Made by a program: the position numbers and the translations under genes. Shown here in pieces: positions 35,300 to 44,405 of a stretch of 64,000 bases of DNA; within the stretch, counting starts at the first letter, position 1; each line of letters begins with the position of its first letter. The notes beneath the pieces were generated by a model. That model was given only the letters and a program-made list of their open reading frames with translations, ran no database searches and was not told the origin of the DNA. Origin of the DNA: Chryseobacterium fluminis (GTDB lineage: Bacteria; Bacteroidota; Bacteroidia; Flavobacteriales; Weeksellaceae); assembly GCF_026314945.1 (NCBI RefSeq), contig NZ_CP111121.1:1798001-1862000 (forward strand), read 5' to 3'.

Positions 35300-35332
35300 A
35301 AATTCCTACAATTTTCTAGGAATTTTTTTTTG
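35300..35332 (+). terminator. Terminator of the sigma-54 transcript
   Basis: AAATTCCTA pairs with TAGGAATTT across an 8-nt loop and is followed by a run of T. It is 74 nt after the peptide stop, so the transcript would be about 200 nt. Confidence 0.75.
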
Positions 35333-35854
35333 CTTATTAAACTCCTTCCATAGAAATAAAAAAAATTAATCGATATTTTTAAAAAAAACATTTTTATCAT
35401 TTTTTTATTTTAATTCGCTATATAATTTTATAATATAAAAAAATTATAGCATATTAATTACATTAAAGATAATTATAAGCGTATTAGAAAATTACTTTAT
35501 TAAACAATAAAACACCCCTATACTATGTTATAGAATGGAATTAATGCACAAGATGAAAATACCATTTTATTTTATTAGAGAAAATTCTTAAGCAAAGTCT
35601 TAATCAGAATAGATTTAAACGGAAGAGAGAACCGCAACAATAATCTTTAGCCATATCAAAACAACAAGAAAGCTATATTAATCAAATTGATTTATGTGGA
35701 CGTATTTGTTACGTATAAAAATCAATGGAACTGATGATACCTGTATATCGTAAACGATATAACGGTTTATATTAAACATTTTGATATTTACAGATAAACA
35801 CAATGCACACCTAGGGATTTATAATTTATACTATAAACATCTAAAAAACATATT
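35333..35854. other. AT-rich gene-free tract before the PAP2 gene
   Basis: About 520 bp, very AT-rich, with only micro-ORFs of 15-20 codons in no convincing context. It may hold the promoter of the PAP2-eptA pair. The unusual composition supports recent acquisition of the following genes. Confidence 0.6.
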
Positions 35855-36661
35855 ATGAACAAAAATGTTATCAGGGGTTATTTATTTTATATTCCGATAT
35901 TTTTATTAACTCTAATCCTGCTTTTCTTTTATCATCAAAATATAAATCAATATAACTATGTGCATATCCAGAAATCGTGGTTCTTGTTTTTAAATTCCGA
36001 ATTGTCAAAATACCCTAATCTTCAGTATAATTTAACGCAATTAGGAAATGCACTTATTCTGCTGCCCTTTTTTTCTATCCTTATGACATATACTCCGAAA
36101 ATATGGGAGTCTTTATTGACAGCATCATTTGTTTCGGTCCTATTCAGCATTCTATCTAAGAAATATTTTAAAGTGCCTAGACCGGCCACCGTTTTTGATC
36201 ATAAAAAATTTGTGTGTATAGGAGAGACATTATCTGGACATAACAGTTTTCCTTCCGGACATGCAATAACAGTTTTCACAACATTCACTGTATTGATGCT
36301 TACATTTATGCCTAATAAGATACAGTATAAAATAATCTGGTGCTGCAGCATACTGTTGGCAGGCTTCATTATTTCATTTTCAAGGGTAGCAGTAGGTGCT
36401 CACTATCCTCTTGATGTGATTTTTGGAAGTATTATCGGATATATCTCAGCTCTTTCCGGTATTTTTATTAACCGAAAATATAATATATGGATATGGATTG
36501 GCAACAGGAAATATTATCCTGTTTTTATACTCTTATTCATAGTTCATGTCATGATCCTGGTTATTAAAATTATTAATGAAAATCTAATTGTATTCTATTT
36601 ATCATTAATAAGCTTACTGGTCTCACTAACAATAATTACTGCTAAATATGTCAAAAAATAA
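35855..36661 (+). CDS. PAP2 family membrane phosphatase (lipid A phosphatase-like)
   Basis: 268 residues with about six membrane helices. The three PAP2 signature motifs are complete: K102-x6-R109-P110, PSGH at 133-136, and S176-R177-x5-H183-x3-D187. Known of the family: hydrolysis of phosphate from lipids or undecaprenyl pyrophosphate on the outer face of the inner membrane. The 14-nt overlap with an EptA-like gene suggests removal of a lipid A phosphate before phosphoethanolamine addition, as described for the Helicobacter LpxE/EptA pair. Phosphate position is not predictable. Confidence 0.88.
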   Translation: MNKNVIRGYLFYIPIFLLTLILLFFYHQNINQYNYVHIQKSWFLFLNSELSKYPNLQYNLTQLGNALILLPFFSILMTYTPKIWESLLTASFVSVLFSILSKKYFKVPRPATVFDHKKFVCIGETLSGHNSFPSGHAITVFTTFTVLMLTFMPNKIQYKIIWCCSILLAGFIISFSRVAVGAHYPLDVIFGSIIGYISALSGIFINRKYNIWIWIGNRKYYPVFILLFIVHVMILVIKIINENLIVFYLSLISLLVSLTIITAKYVKK

Positions 36662-38171
36662 TTTAAAATTATTAGATTTCTCCCTGTTGATGAGTGTTGT
36701 TAATTTCCTGCTCTTTCATATTCCGTTTTTCAGTTTTGTTTTTGATAATGTTGATTGTAAAAAATTCAACGGTATTGTTCTTATCATCAGTTTAATACTT
36801 GTGATGGTAATAGCTAACACATTTGTTTTCTATTTACTCTGTTTTATTTCTCGTTTTGTCGGAAAAATATTGCTGGTTTTAACATTTGTCATCAATTCGA
36901 TTGCTGTTTACTTTATTAATACCTACAGTATTATCATAGACGAGAGCATGATTGGTAATATAATTAATACCAACTATCAAGAGTCGAGCAGTTTCTTTTC
37001 TGTAAAATTAATAATGTATATTATTGTACTGGGGATCATTCCCAGTGTGTATACAATTAAAGTCAGAATTTTGAATGTCCCATTACGAAATTTTTTGATT
37101 ACCTCTTCCTGTACATTGTCATTTCTTGTGTGTATGGCATTCGCCAATGCAGCTAATTGGCTGTGGATCGACAAACACTCTAAAACGTTAGGCGGTCTTG
37201 CCATGCCCTGGTCCTATTCAGTAAATTCAGCTCTATTTTATATTCATAAATACAAAAGAAATGAGAAAGAAATTTTACTGCCGGATGCAGTGATGAAGGA
37301 CAATGAAAAAACAGTGGTCGTTTTGGTAATCGGAGAATCTGCAAGAAGTGAGAACTTTTCTCTATATGGATATAGCAGAAATACCAACCCGCTGCTGTCG
37401 AAAGTACAAAATTTATACAGCTTTGAAGCTACTTCGTGTGGTACCTATACTACTGCCGGGGTAAAGTGTATTTTAGAACATCGTTATACAGATGAGCTAT
37501 ATGAAATACTGCCCAATTATTTATTTAGACATAATGTAGATGTGATCTGGCGAACTACCAATTGGGGTGAACCCCCCGTTCATATTAAAAAATACCAGGA
37601 TAAGGAAAATTTAGAGTCGCACTGTAAAGGTAAAGACTGTGATTATGATGAAATTCTTTTGACCGATCTAAAAGAACAGATACTGAAGAGTACAAAAAAT
37701 AAGGTATTTATTGTTTTGCATACCAGTACAAGCCACGGCCCCTTATACAGCAAAAAATATCCACTCAGATTTGAAAACTTTACACCAGTCTGCACTAGTG
37801 TTGAATTGGGAAATTGTTCCCAGCAGGAACTTATTAATGCGTATGATAATACTATTATCTATACAGATTACCTCCTGTATAATGTCATTCAGTATTTAGA
37901 ACAATTAAAAGATTATAAGAGTACCATGCTATTTGTATCAGATCATGGAGAATCCCTTGGCGAAAAAAACCTGTATATGCATGGAATACCTATAAGTATT
38001 GCCCCAAAACAACAATATGAAATCCCATTCATTGTTTGGGTATCAGAGGATTCAAAAAAGCTAAAATCCAATAATATCTCATTATCTCAACATCATGTAT
38101 TTCACAGTGTAATGTATTTTTTAGGAATCCAAAGCCCCATTTACAATGAAGAATTAAATATATTCAGATAA
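36648..38171 (+). CDS. eptA: Phosphoethanolamine-lipid A transferase (EptA/MCR type)
   Basis: 507 residues: five N-terminal membrane helices (to about 165) and a periplasmic sulfatase-fold domain. Zinc and nucleophile residues keep the MCR-1 spacing: E230 (IGESAR) and T269 (TYTTAGVKC) are 39 apart, as are E246 and T285 in MCR-1; D432-H433 (SDHGESLGE) and H445 are 12 apart. Three cysteine pairs (C264/C274, C326/C331, C382/C390) match the family disulfides. Known role: transfer of phosphoethanolamine to lipid A, which lowers polymyxin binding. Colistin resistance is an inference. It starts 14 nt inside the PAP2 gene. Confidence 0.9.
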   Translation: MSKNNLKLLDFSLLMSVVNFLLFHIPFFSFVFDNVDCKKFNGIVLIISLILVMVIANTFVFYLLCFISRFVGKILLVLTFVINSIAVYFINTYSIIIDESMIGNIINTNYQESSSFFSVKLIMYIIVLGIIPSVYTIKVRILNVPLRNFLITSSCTLSFLVCMAFANAANWLWIDKHSKTLGGLAMPWSYSVNSALFYIHKYKRNEKEILLPDAVMKDNEKTVVVLVIGESARSENFSLYGYSRNTNPLLSKVQNLYSFEATSCGTYTTAGVKCILEHRYTDELYEILPNYLFRHNVDVIWRTTNWGEPPVHIKKYQDKENLESHCKGKDCDYDEILLTDLKEQILKSTKNKVFIVLHTSTSHGPLYSKKYPLRFENFTPVCTSVELGNCSQQELINAYDNTIIYTDYLLYNVIQYLEQLKDYKSTMLFVSDHGESLGEKNLYMHGIPISIAPKQQYEIPFIVWVSEDSKKLKSNNISLSQHHVFHSVMYFLGIQSPIYNEELNIFR

Positions 38172-38216
38172 TCAAGTTCATTATTTTTTTATAGGCTGCG
38201 AAATACATCTTGGTTA

Positions 38217-39224
38217 TTATAACACTTTAAACCATAATAATTCATTCTTGAGCTCAAGATCAGAGTCAAAATTATTGGTAAATAAGCCTCCTGTCCCCAA
38301 ACCTTGAGGCATGTTAGTATTTTTAGAAAATGTATACTGGGCAATGGCATTTAATCCCACATTGCTTTCCAGCGCTGAAGTGATCCACCAGCCGATATTT
38401 TGCTCTTCGGCCAGGGCAATCCACTCATCTGAACCTGAAAAGCCGCCAACTAAAGCTGGCTTTAATATAATAAACTGAGGTTTTATCAGGCTTAACAATT
38501 TTTTCTTCTCGTTAAAATCAACAATTCCTATTAATTCCTCATCCAAAGCAATTGGAGTTGGAGTTTCGGCACAAAGGTCTGCCATATCTTCCCGGTTTCC
38601 TGCCTTGATCGGCTGTTCGATGGAATGAATATCTAAATCGGCTAATTGCTGTAAAACTGTTTTGGCTTCTTCCTTGGTGAATCCCCCGTTGGCATCAACG
38701 CGCAGTTCTAACGTATCTTTTGAAAATTTTTGTCTCAGTTCCTGAAGAACCTGGTGCTCCGATTCCCAGTCAACACCGATTTTTAATTTAATACAGTGAA
38801 AACCCTGTTCCAGCTTATCCTGGATCTGCTCTTCCATGTAATGAATATTGCCCATCCAGATCAGACCGTTGATGACAATGGACTTTTTCCCTTCAGTAAA
38901 CTCACTGGGAAAATAGAGATTCCCTCCATTTTGTAAGTTCAGAATCGCCTGTTCAAACCCAAACCAAATTGATGGAAATGCTTTTAATTCCTCTTTTAAA
39001 AAGTCAGGATTCTGGTGGATATTGTCACACAGCCATTGCAGTTTTTCTTCGTAATCCGGACGGTCATCAAAGCTTAAACCTCTGAAAACGGCACATTCTC
39101 CGGTTCCTTTTCTTCCGTTTTCCGAAATTTCAAGAATGAACGTTTCCTTTTCATGCAAAACGCCGCGAGATGTTCCACTCGGGCGCTTGAATTCTAACAA
39201 ATATTTAAAATACGTTGCTGTCAT
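38217..39224 (-). CDS. menC: o-Succinylbenzoate synthase
   Basis: 335 residues of the enolase superfamily. Catalytic residues in order: K146-x-K148 (CIKLKIG), D177 (RVDANG), E203 (SIEQPI), D228 (ALDEEL) and K255 (ILKPALVGG). Known role: dehydration of SHCHC to o-succinylbenzoate in menaquinone synthesis; promiscuous dipeptide epimerase paralogs are possible, but the organism has other menaquinone genes in this window. The start overlaps the end of fbp by one base. Confidence 0.9.
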   Translation of the reverse strand: MTATYFKYLLEFKRPSGTSRGVLHEKETFILEISENGRKGTGECAVFRGLSFDDRPDYEEKLQWLCDNIHQNPDFLKEELKAFPSIWFGFEQAILNLQNGGNLYFPSEFTEGKKSIVINGLIWMGNIHYMEEQIQDKLEQGFHCIKLKIGVDWESEHQVLQELRQKFSKDTLELRVDANGGFTKEEAKTVLQQLADLDIHSIEQPIKAGNREDMADLCAETPTPIALDEELIGIVDFNEKKKLLSLIKPQFIILKPALVGGFSGSDEWIALAEEQNIGWWITSALESNVGLNAIAQYTFSKNTNMPQGLGTGGLFTNNFDSDLELKNELLWFKVL

Positions 39225-40240
39225 TATTTTACACTATCAATTCGCATAAATTCCTCCGCTTTCTCAACCATATCAACACTTCCACAGAAGAACGGAATTC
39301 TCTGGTGCAGTTCTGTCGGTTCGATTTCCAGAATTCTTCTGAAACCATCGGTTGCCTTTCCGCCTGCCTGTTCAGCCAGGAAAGCCATTGGATTGCATTC
39401 GTATAATAATCTCAGTTTTCCATTAGGAGCCTGGGAATAAGAAGGATAGATGTAAATTCCGCCCTTGAGCATATTTCTGTGAAAATCTGCAACCAGTGAA
39501 CCGATATACCTTGAGGTGTACGGTCGGTCCCCTTCTTCCATCTGGCAATATTTCAGATAATTTTTAACACCCTGGGGAAATTTAATGTAATTTCCTTCAT
39601 TAATTGAATAGATTTTACCTGTTTTCGGAAACTGCATATTCGGATGTGAGAGATAATAAGTACCTAAAGAAGGATCCAGTGTAAAGCCATTTACTCCGTT
39701 TCCGGTCGTGTAGACAATCATGGTTGAAGATCCGTAGATCACATACCCTGCAGCAATCTGATTAACCCCTTTCTGTAGAAAATCTTCCATCTGAACCGGG
39801 GTTCCGGGTTCGGTAACCCTTCTGTAAATTGAAAAAATAGTTCCCACAGAAACGTTTACATCAATATTTGAGGATCCGTCAAGCGGATCAATCAATACGA
39901 CATATTTGCTTAGGTGGCCGTTTTCGCCGCATTTAATGTCTATAAAATCATCATTTTCTTCGGAAGCAATACCACAGACCACTTCTCTCTGAGACAATGC
40001 AGTGATAAAGATATCATTGGCAATAACGTCCAGTTTCTGCTGCTCTTCGCCCTGAACGTTTTCGTTTCCGGCTTTTCCGATAATATCTGCAATTCCGGCC
40101 TTATTCACCTCCCTGTTTACGACCTTTGAAGCTAATCTTATGGCACTTAAAAGACGGGAAAATTCACCTGTGGAGTACTGGAAATCGTCCTGCTTATCAA
40201 TAAGAAATTCTCCTAAAGTCTGTAATGGCTGATCTGACAT
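39224..40240 (-). CDS. fbp: Class 1 fructose-1,6-bisphosphatase
   Basis: 338 residues with the metal-site sequence [14 protein letters not shown] and [13 protein letters not shown], and the C-terminal IPFFCGS. The region [12 protein letters not shown] matches the class 1 N-terminal loop. Known role: hydrolysis of fructose 1,6-bisphosphate in gluconeogenesis. It is followed immediately by menC. The pairing is positional; no shared pathway is evident. Confidence 0.94.
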   Translation of the reverse strand: MSDQPLQTLGEFLIDKQDDFQYSTGEFSRLLSAIRLASKVVNREVNKAGIADIIGKAGNENVQGEEQQKLDVIANDIFITALSQREVVCGIASEENDDFIDIKCGENGHLSKYVVLIDPLDGSSNIDVNVSVGTIFSIYRRVTEPGTPVQMEDFLQKGVNQIAAGYVIYGSSTMIVYTTGNGVNGFTLDPSLGTYYLSHPNMQFPKTGKIYSINEGNYIKFPQGVKNYLKYCQMEEGDRPYTSRYIGSLVADFHRNMLKGGIYIYPSYSQAPNGKLRLLYECNPMAFLAEQAGGKATDGFRRILEIEPTELHQRIPFFCGSVDMVEKAEEFMRIDSVK

Positions 40241-40491
40241 ATTTTTTCTTTTTACGTTTTCACCAAATTTCGTAAAATTTATTACATTTTAAAGCTTTTT
40301 TGTATAAAAGACCTTAATCCTTGTCTTACAACCAGATACACTTACAATAATTCCCGATCCATCACATTTATTGTTAAAATGAATTCCCCAATCTGTTAAA
40401 GCATTACGAAAAATTCAGACGAATTACTGATTTTAATCAAATCTTAAGCCTAACCTGCAGCACGCCTATTTCATATCTCGTTGTAAATTTA
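40241..40491. other. Divergent intergenic region of fbp and lysC
   Basis: Gene-free. It must hold the promoters of fbp (minus) and aspartate kinase (plus); only the latter -7 element is clear. No other structure seen. Confidence 0.6.
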
Positions 40492-40499
40492 TAATTTTG
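40492..40499 (+). promoter_or_regulatory. -7 element of the aspartate kinase gene (TAATTTTG)
   Basis: Exact TAnnTTTG match about 57 nt before the ATG. A TTG 9 nt upstream is too near to act as the -33 element. Confidence 0.55.
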
Positions 40500-40555
40500 A
40501 CACCCGTAAAAAACTCAACTAATTTTTATCTAACAATTTTATTATTAACAATTTA

Positions 40556-41794
40556 ATGAAAATTTTCAAGTTTGGTGGAGCATCGGTAAAAGATGCTGAA
40601 AGTGTAAAAAATGTGTCTATGGTGTTAAAAAGCCAGGGATTTGCCAAATGTCTGCTGGTTATTTCAGCCATGGGCAAGACGACGAATGAGTTGGAAAAAG
40701 TTGTAGAACTTTATTTCAAGAAGGATAACTATCAGACTGAGATTGAAAAGATAAAACGAAAACACATGGGGATCGCGGAAGGTCTGTTTCCTGAAAACCA
40801 CCCGGTTTTTGCAGAAATTAATCTGTTTTTTGATGATATTGATTCTTTTTTAAGAAGAAACAAATCTCCGAACTACAATTTCGTTTACGATCAGGTGGTT
40901 AGTTGCGGAGAAATGATTTCCACTAAAATTGTAAGCGAGTATCTGAACGAAATCCAGTTTTCCAACCAATGGCTGGACGCAAGAGATTATGTAAAAACGG
41001 ATAATTCATACAGGGAAGGAACCGTAGACTGGACGAAAACGGAAGAATTTATTTCTCATTTAAATAAAGAAATCTGCTATGTTACGCAGGGGTTCATCGG
41101 ATCCGATGATAATAATTTTACAGTGACGCTGGGAAGAGAAGGTTCGGATTATTCTGCCGCCATCTTTGCTTACTGCCTGAATGCAGAAGCTATGACGATC
41201 TGGAAAGATGTACCCGGAGTGATGACGGGAGATCCGAGAAAATTCAAGGATGTAACCCTTCTTTCGAATATTTCTTACGAAGAAGCTATTGAGATGGCTT
41301 ATTACGGCGCCAGTGTCATTCACCCGAAAACGCTGCAGCCGCTTCAGCAAAAAAACATTCCCTTTTTTGTAAAATCATTCATAGATCCTACCAAAGAGGG
41401 AACAAAAGTAGGTGCTTCAGAAAAAAACCAAAGCGAAGAATCCTATATATTAAAAGAAAATCAGACGTTATTAAAAATATCAACGAGAGACTTCTCCTTC
41501 ATTGCAGAAGACCATATGAGCCTGATTTTCGGATATCTGTCGAAATATAAGATCAAAGTTTCCCTAATGCAGAATTCTGCTATTTCATTAGCTTTATGTC
41601 TGGAAGATAAATTCGATAATGTAAATGAACTTAATGAAGAACTGCAGAAAGTATTTTCTACTGAAGTAGTTAAAAATGTATCTTTATTTACCGTAAGAAA
41701 CGCGAAGATAGAGAACATAGATAAATTTTACCAGGAAAAAAGTGTATTATTGGAGCAGATTGCGAAGAATACGCTTCAAATGGTAACACACTAA
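40556..41794 (+). CDS. lysC: Aspartate kinase, monofunctional
   Basis: 412 residues. The amino acid kinase core is KFGGASVKDAE at 4-14, VSCGEMISTKI, TLGREGSDYSAA and GVMTGDPRKF. The C-terminal about 110 residues are ACT-type (LLKISTRDFSFIAEDHMSLIFGYLS). Known role: phosphorylation of aspartate, first step to Lys/Thr/Met and diaminopimelate. No homoserine dehydrogenase domain is fused, unlike ThrA. An OlsF-like gene follows 22 nt later; whether they are cotranscribed is not known. Confidence 0.93.
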   Translation: MKIFKFGGASVKDAESVKNVSMVLKSQGFAKCLLVISAMGKTTNELEKVVELYFKKDNYQTEIEKIKRKHMGIAEGLFPENHPVFAEINLFFDDIDSFLRRNKSPNYNFVYDQVVSCGEMISTKIVSEYLNEIQFSNQWLDARDYVKTDNSYREGTVDWTKTEEFISHLNKEICYVTQGFIGSDDNNFTVTLGREGSDYSAAIFAYCLNAEAMTIWKDVPGVMTGDPRKFKDVTLLSNISYEEAIEMAYYGASVIHPKTLQPLQQKNIPFFVKSFIDPTKEGTKVGASEKNQSEESYILKENQTLLKISTRDFSFIAEDHMSLIFGYLSKYKIKVSLMQNSAISLALCLEDKFDNVNELNEELQKVFSTEVVKNVSLFTVRNAKIENIDKFYQEKSVLLEQIAKNTLQMVTH

Positions 41795-41816
41795 AACAAA
41801 TTGCGACTAAACACAT

Positions 41817-43658
41817 ATGAGTTTAATTTCGAAAAACGATTTAATCCAGGCTTCCGGCTTAAGTAAAATAGGATTTCTAAAAAATCCTGTGGCATCTGCT
41901 GTTATGAGCGTTGCCAAAATTAATAAAGTTAATAAGCTGTACGACAAACTGAAAGACAAGGAAGGTAAAGACTTTTTCGACTCATTTGTGAGAGAAAGAA
42001 ACTTAAGCTATATCGCTTTCGAAGAAGACCTGGCTAAAATTCCGAAAACGGGGCCGTTTATTCTGGTTTCGAATCATCCGTTGGGAGCGATTGACGGGAT
42101 TTTAATGTGCAAAGTCCTATCTGAAGTCCGTCCGGATTTCAAGGTAATGGGTAATTTTCTTCTGGAAAAAATAAAGCCTATGGAGCCGTACGTCATTTCC
42201 GTAAATCCTTTTGAAAACAGAAAAGGGGCCTACAGCAGTTCATCCGGAATGCGTGAAACCCTGAAACATTTACAGAACGGAGGATGTGTAGGCATTTTCC
42301 CGGCGGGAGAAGTTTCAAACAAAAACAATCCGTACGGTGAAATCTTAGATAAAGAATGGGAAAAGCCGGCGCTTAAGCTGATAAAAATGGCCAAAGTGCC
42401 GGTAGTTCCGATGTATTTTCATGCGAAAAACAGCCGTTTATTTTATCAGGTTTCTAAGGTGCATCCGAATTTACAGACCCTCATGCTGCCTGCAGAAATG
42501 ATGAATGACAGGGAAAAACCGATCCGCATCCGGATCGGAAAACCTATTGCGGTAAAGGCGATGGATGAGATGGAAACTATTGAAGAGCTGGGTGAGTTTC
42601 TTAAACGTAAGGTCTATATGATGAAGTCCTACTATGAAAAAAGAAAATCTCTTGCCCAGGCGATTAACCTTCAGAATCTTTCTTTAAAATTTCCCTTGCT
42701 CAAAGAAGAAAATATCGTTCAGAACATCATTGATGAAACACCCAAAGAAGATATCCTTAAGGACATCAGCAAACTGAAAGGCACCGATAAGATGTTTTTC
42801 AGCAACGGGAACTATGAAGTATACTTTACAGCATACGAAGAAATCCCTTCTATTATGCGGGAAATCGGCCGCCAGAGGGAGCTTACATTCCGCGCGGTAG
42901 GTGAAGGGAGCAATCTTCCTTTTGATCTGGATGAATATGATAAACATTATCACCATCTTTTCCTTTGGGATAATGCCGAGGAAAAACTGGTGGGAGCTTA
43001 CCGAATGGCTTTAGGTAAAGAAGTCATGAAAAGATCCGGCATTAAAGGCTTTTATACGAGTTCTTTATTTGAATTTGAGCAGGATATCCACCCTTTCTTT
43101 AAAAAAGTGATTGAAATGGGCCGAGCTTATATCTGCCAGGAATACCAGCAGAAACCCCTTCCCCTTTTTCTTTTATGGAGAGGAATTGTACATGTCTGCC
43201 TGAGAAATCCCGATCATAAGTTCCTCATGGGAGGCGTAAGCATATCCAATAAATTCTCTGAGTTCTCAAAATCTCTGATGATTGAGTTTATGCGCTCAAA
43301 TTACTATGATTCTGCGGTAGCACAATATATTACCCCAAGAAACGAATACAAAGTAAAGCTTCGCGACCGGGATAAACATCTGTTTTTTGAAGAGATGGAA
43401 TCTGATCTGAATAAGCTGGATAAAATTATTGACGACCTTGAACCTGAGCTGAGACTGCCTGTTTTAATTAAAAAATACATCAAGCAGAACGCAAAAGTGA
43501 TTGCTTTCAATGTTGATCCTAATTTTAATGATGCGATTGACGGGTTAATGTATATCAGAATCAGTGATCTTCCCGAAAGTACGATTAAACCTGTATTAGA
43601 GGAAATGAGTGACCAGATCCGCAAGGAACAGGAAAATAATCAGACTGAGAATCAATAG
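41817..43658 (+). CDS. olsF: Two-domain acyltransferase, probable ornithine lipid synthase (OlsF-like)
   Basis: 613 residues. Residues about 60-290 are a PlsC-type acyltransferase (NHPLGAIDG at 86-94, GIFPAGEVS). Residues about 310-480 are a GNAT/OlsB-type domain that uses acyl-ACP (FRAVGEGSNLPFDLDEYD, SSLFEFEQDI, MGRAYICQEYQQKPLPLFL). The last 80 residues are charged and helical. Known of the family: OlsF of Serratia and Flavobacterium carries both acylation steps, making ornithine lipids from ornithine in one protein. Ornithine as acceptor is inferred; glycine lipids are an alternative in Bacteroidota. Confidence 0.85.
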   Translation: MSLISKNDLIQASGLSKIGFLKNPVASAVMSVAKINKVNKLYDKLKDKEGKDFFDSFVRERNLSYIAFEEDLAKIPKTGPFILVSNHPLGAIDGILMCKVLSEVRPDFKVMGNFLLEKIKPMEPYVISVNPFENRKGAYSSSSGMRETLKHLQNGGCVGIFPAGEVSNKNNPYGEILDKEWEKPALKLIKMAKVPVVPMYFHAKNSRLFYQVSKVHPNLQTLMLPAEMMNDREKPIRIRIGKPIAVKAMDEMETIEELGEFLKRKVYMMKSYYEKRKSLAQAINLQNLSLKFPLLKEENIVQNIIDETPKEDILKDISKLKGTDKMFFSNGNYEVYFTAYEEIPSIMREIGRQRELTFRAVGEGSNLPFDLDEYDKHYHHLFLWDNAEEKLVGAYRMALGKEVMKRSGIKGFYTSSLFEFEQDIHPFFKKVIEMGRAYICQEYQQKPLPLFLLWRGIVHVCLRNPDHKFLMGGVSISNKFSEFSKSLMIEFMRSNYYDSAVAQYITPRNEYKVKLRDRDKHLFFEEMESDLNKLDKIIDDLEPELRLPVLIKKYIKQNAKVIAFNVDPNFNDAIDGLMYIRISDLPESTIKPVLEEMSDQIRKEQENNQTENQ

Positions 43659-43694
43659 GTTTTTAAGATTTGTTAAAAAAAGTATTGTTAATAC

Positions 43695-43725
43695 TTGCTT
43701 CATATATTAAAACTTAGTACTTTTG
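43695..43725 (+). promoter_or_regulatory. Promoter of the first tRNA-Phe gene
   Basis: TTG at 43695-43697, 20-nt spacer, then TACTTTTG at 43718-43725, an exact TAnnTTTG. The tRNA begins 31 nt further. Confidence 0.7.
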
Positions 43726-43756
43726 CATCACTTTAAAACAACGAAGTAACAAGAAT

Positions 43757-43829
43757 GGTTTCTTAGCTCAGTTGGTAGAGCAATGGATTGAAAATCCATG
43801 TGTCCCTGGTTCGATTCCTGGAGAAACCA
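43757..43829 (+). tRNA. tRNA-Phe (anticodon GAA), copy 1
   Basis: 73 nt. Acceptor stem GGTTTCT/AGAAACC, D-loop AGCTCAGTTGGTAGAGC, anticodon loop TTGAAAA closed by ATGGA/TCCAT, T-loop GGTTCGATTCC, discriminator A. CCA is not encoded. Followed by a terminator at 43835. Identical to copy 2. Confidence 0.97.
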
Positions 43830-43834
43830 CTTAA

Positions 43835-43862
43835 AAAACCACCTGTAAAAAGGTGGTTTTAT
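43835..43862 (+). terminator. Terminator of tRNA-Phe copy 1
   Basis: AAAACCACCT and AGGTGGTTTT form a 10-bp stem around GTAAAA, followed by T-rich sequence. Confidence 0.85.
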
Positions 43863-43945
43863 TTTCAAAGTTTTAAATAAACCGGTGAAGAATGATTATC
43901 ATGATCATTTTTGCACCACTTCAAAAAAAGAAGTAAATATTAAAT

Positions 43946-44018
43946 GGTTTCTTAGCTCAGTTGGTAGAGCAATGGATTGAAAATCCATGTGTCCCTGGTT
44001 CGATTCCTGGAGAAACCA
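43946..44018 (+). tRNA. tRNA-Phe (anticodon GAA), copy 2
   Basis: Identical to the gene at 43757-43829 over all 73 nt, 189 bp downstream. The upstream sequence (TTTTTGCACCACTTCAAAAAAAGAAGTA) partly resembles that of copy 1, so the unit including its 5' flank was probably duplicated, with its own transcription. Confidence 0.97.
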
Positions 44019-44020
44019 CC

Positions 44021-44052
44021 AAAACCACCTTTATCGAGGTGGTTTTTTTATT
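44021..44052 (+). terminator. Terminator of tRNA-Phe copy 2
   Basis: AAAACCACCT pairs with AGGTGGTTTT around TTATCG, followed by T7. Confidence 0.85.
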
Positions 44053-44076
44053 ACATAATTTCTTTATGCTCTTATT

Positions 44077-44262
44077 AGGGATCAGTTTCAAAAGTGCGGG
44101 AGAAAATGGATCAGTATAAAAAGTTGGGGAGAAAAATTAATAATTGTAATTTTACGAGATGTCATCTGAGAAAGAATTATTAAATTACTGGTACCGGACT
44201 ATCTGGTTGACTATCTGACACATCAGTTTCAAAGCCAGATGCATCTTAAAATCAGCTTTTAA
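44077..44262 (+). mobile_element. Insertion-sequence remnant (ISAon1-like left end)
   Basis: The stretch GGATCAGTTTCAAAAGTGCG, then GGATCAGTATAAAAAGTTGG, resembles the ISAon1-like end with its repeated GATCAGT motif. An ATG at 44159 begins MSSEKELL; removing one base of frame gives LLVPDYLVDYL, the recognisable start of the ISAon1 transposase N-terminal protein. A stop in the original frame comes after 19 codons, and the recovered frame ends TAA 44260-44262. No right end, transposase core or target duplication is visible, so only a decayed end remains. Confidence 0.6.
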
Positions 44263-44375
44263 ATATTCTTGGCAAGACTGATTATTGAACAGTTTATATG
44301 TTAAAGCTTCGTTAAACTTATGAAGACCGATCTATTTACCATACTAATACCCTTACAAATTACGTTGAAAATAAG

Positions 44376-44383
44376 TATATTCG
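44376..44383 (+). promoter_or_regulatory. -7 element of the thioredoxin operon (TATATTCG)
   Basis: One mismatch from TAnnTTTG, 22 nt before the ATG at 44406; a TTG at 44365 is only 8 nt upstream. Moderate support. Confidence 0.4.
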
Positions 44384-44405
44384 CCTTTCTAATTTTAGTA
44401 TAAAA

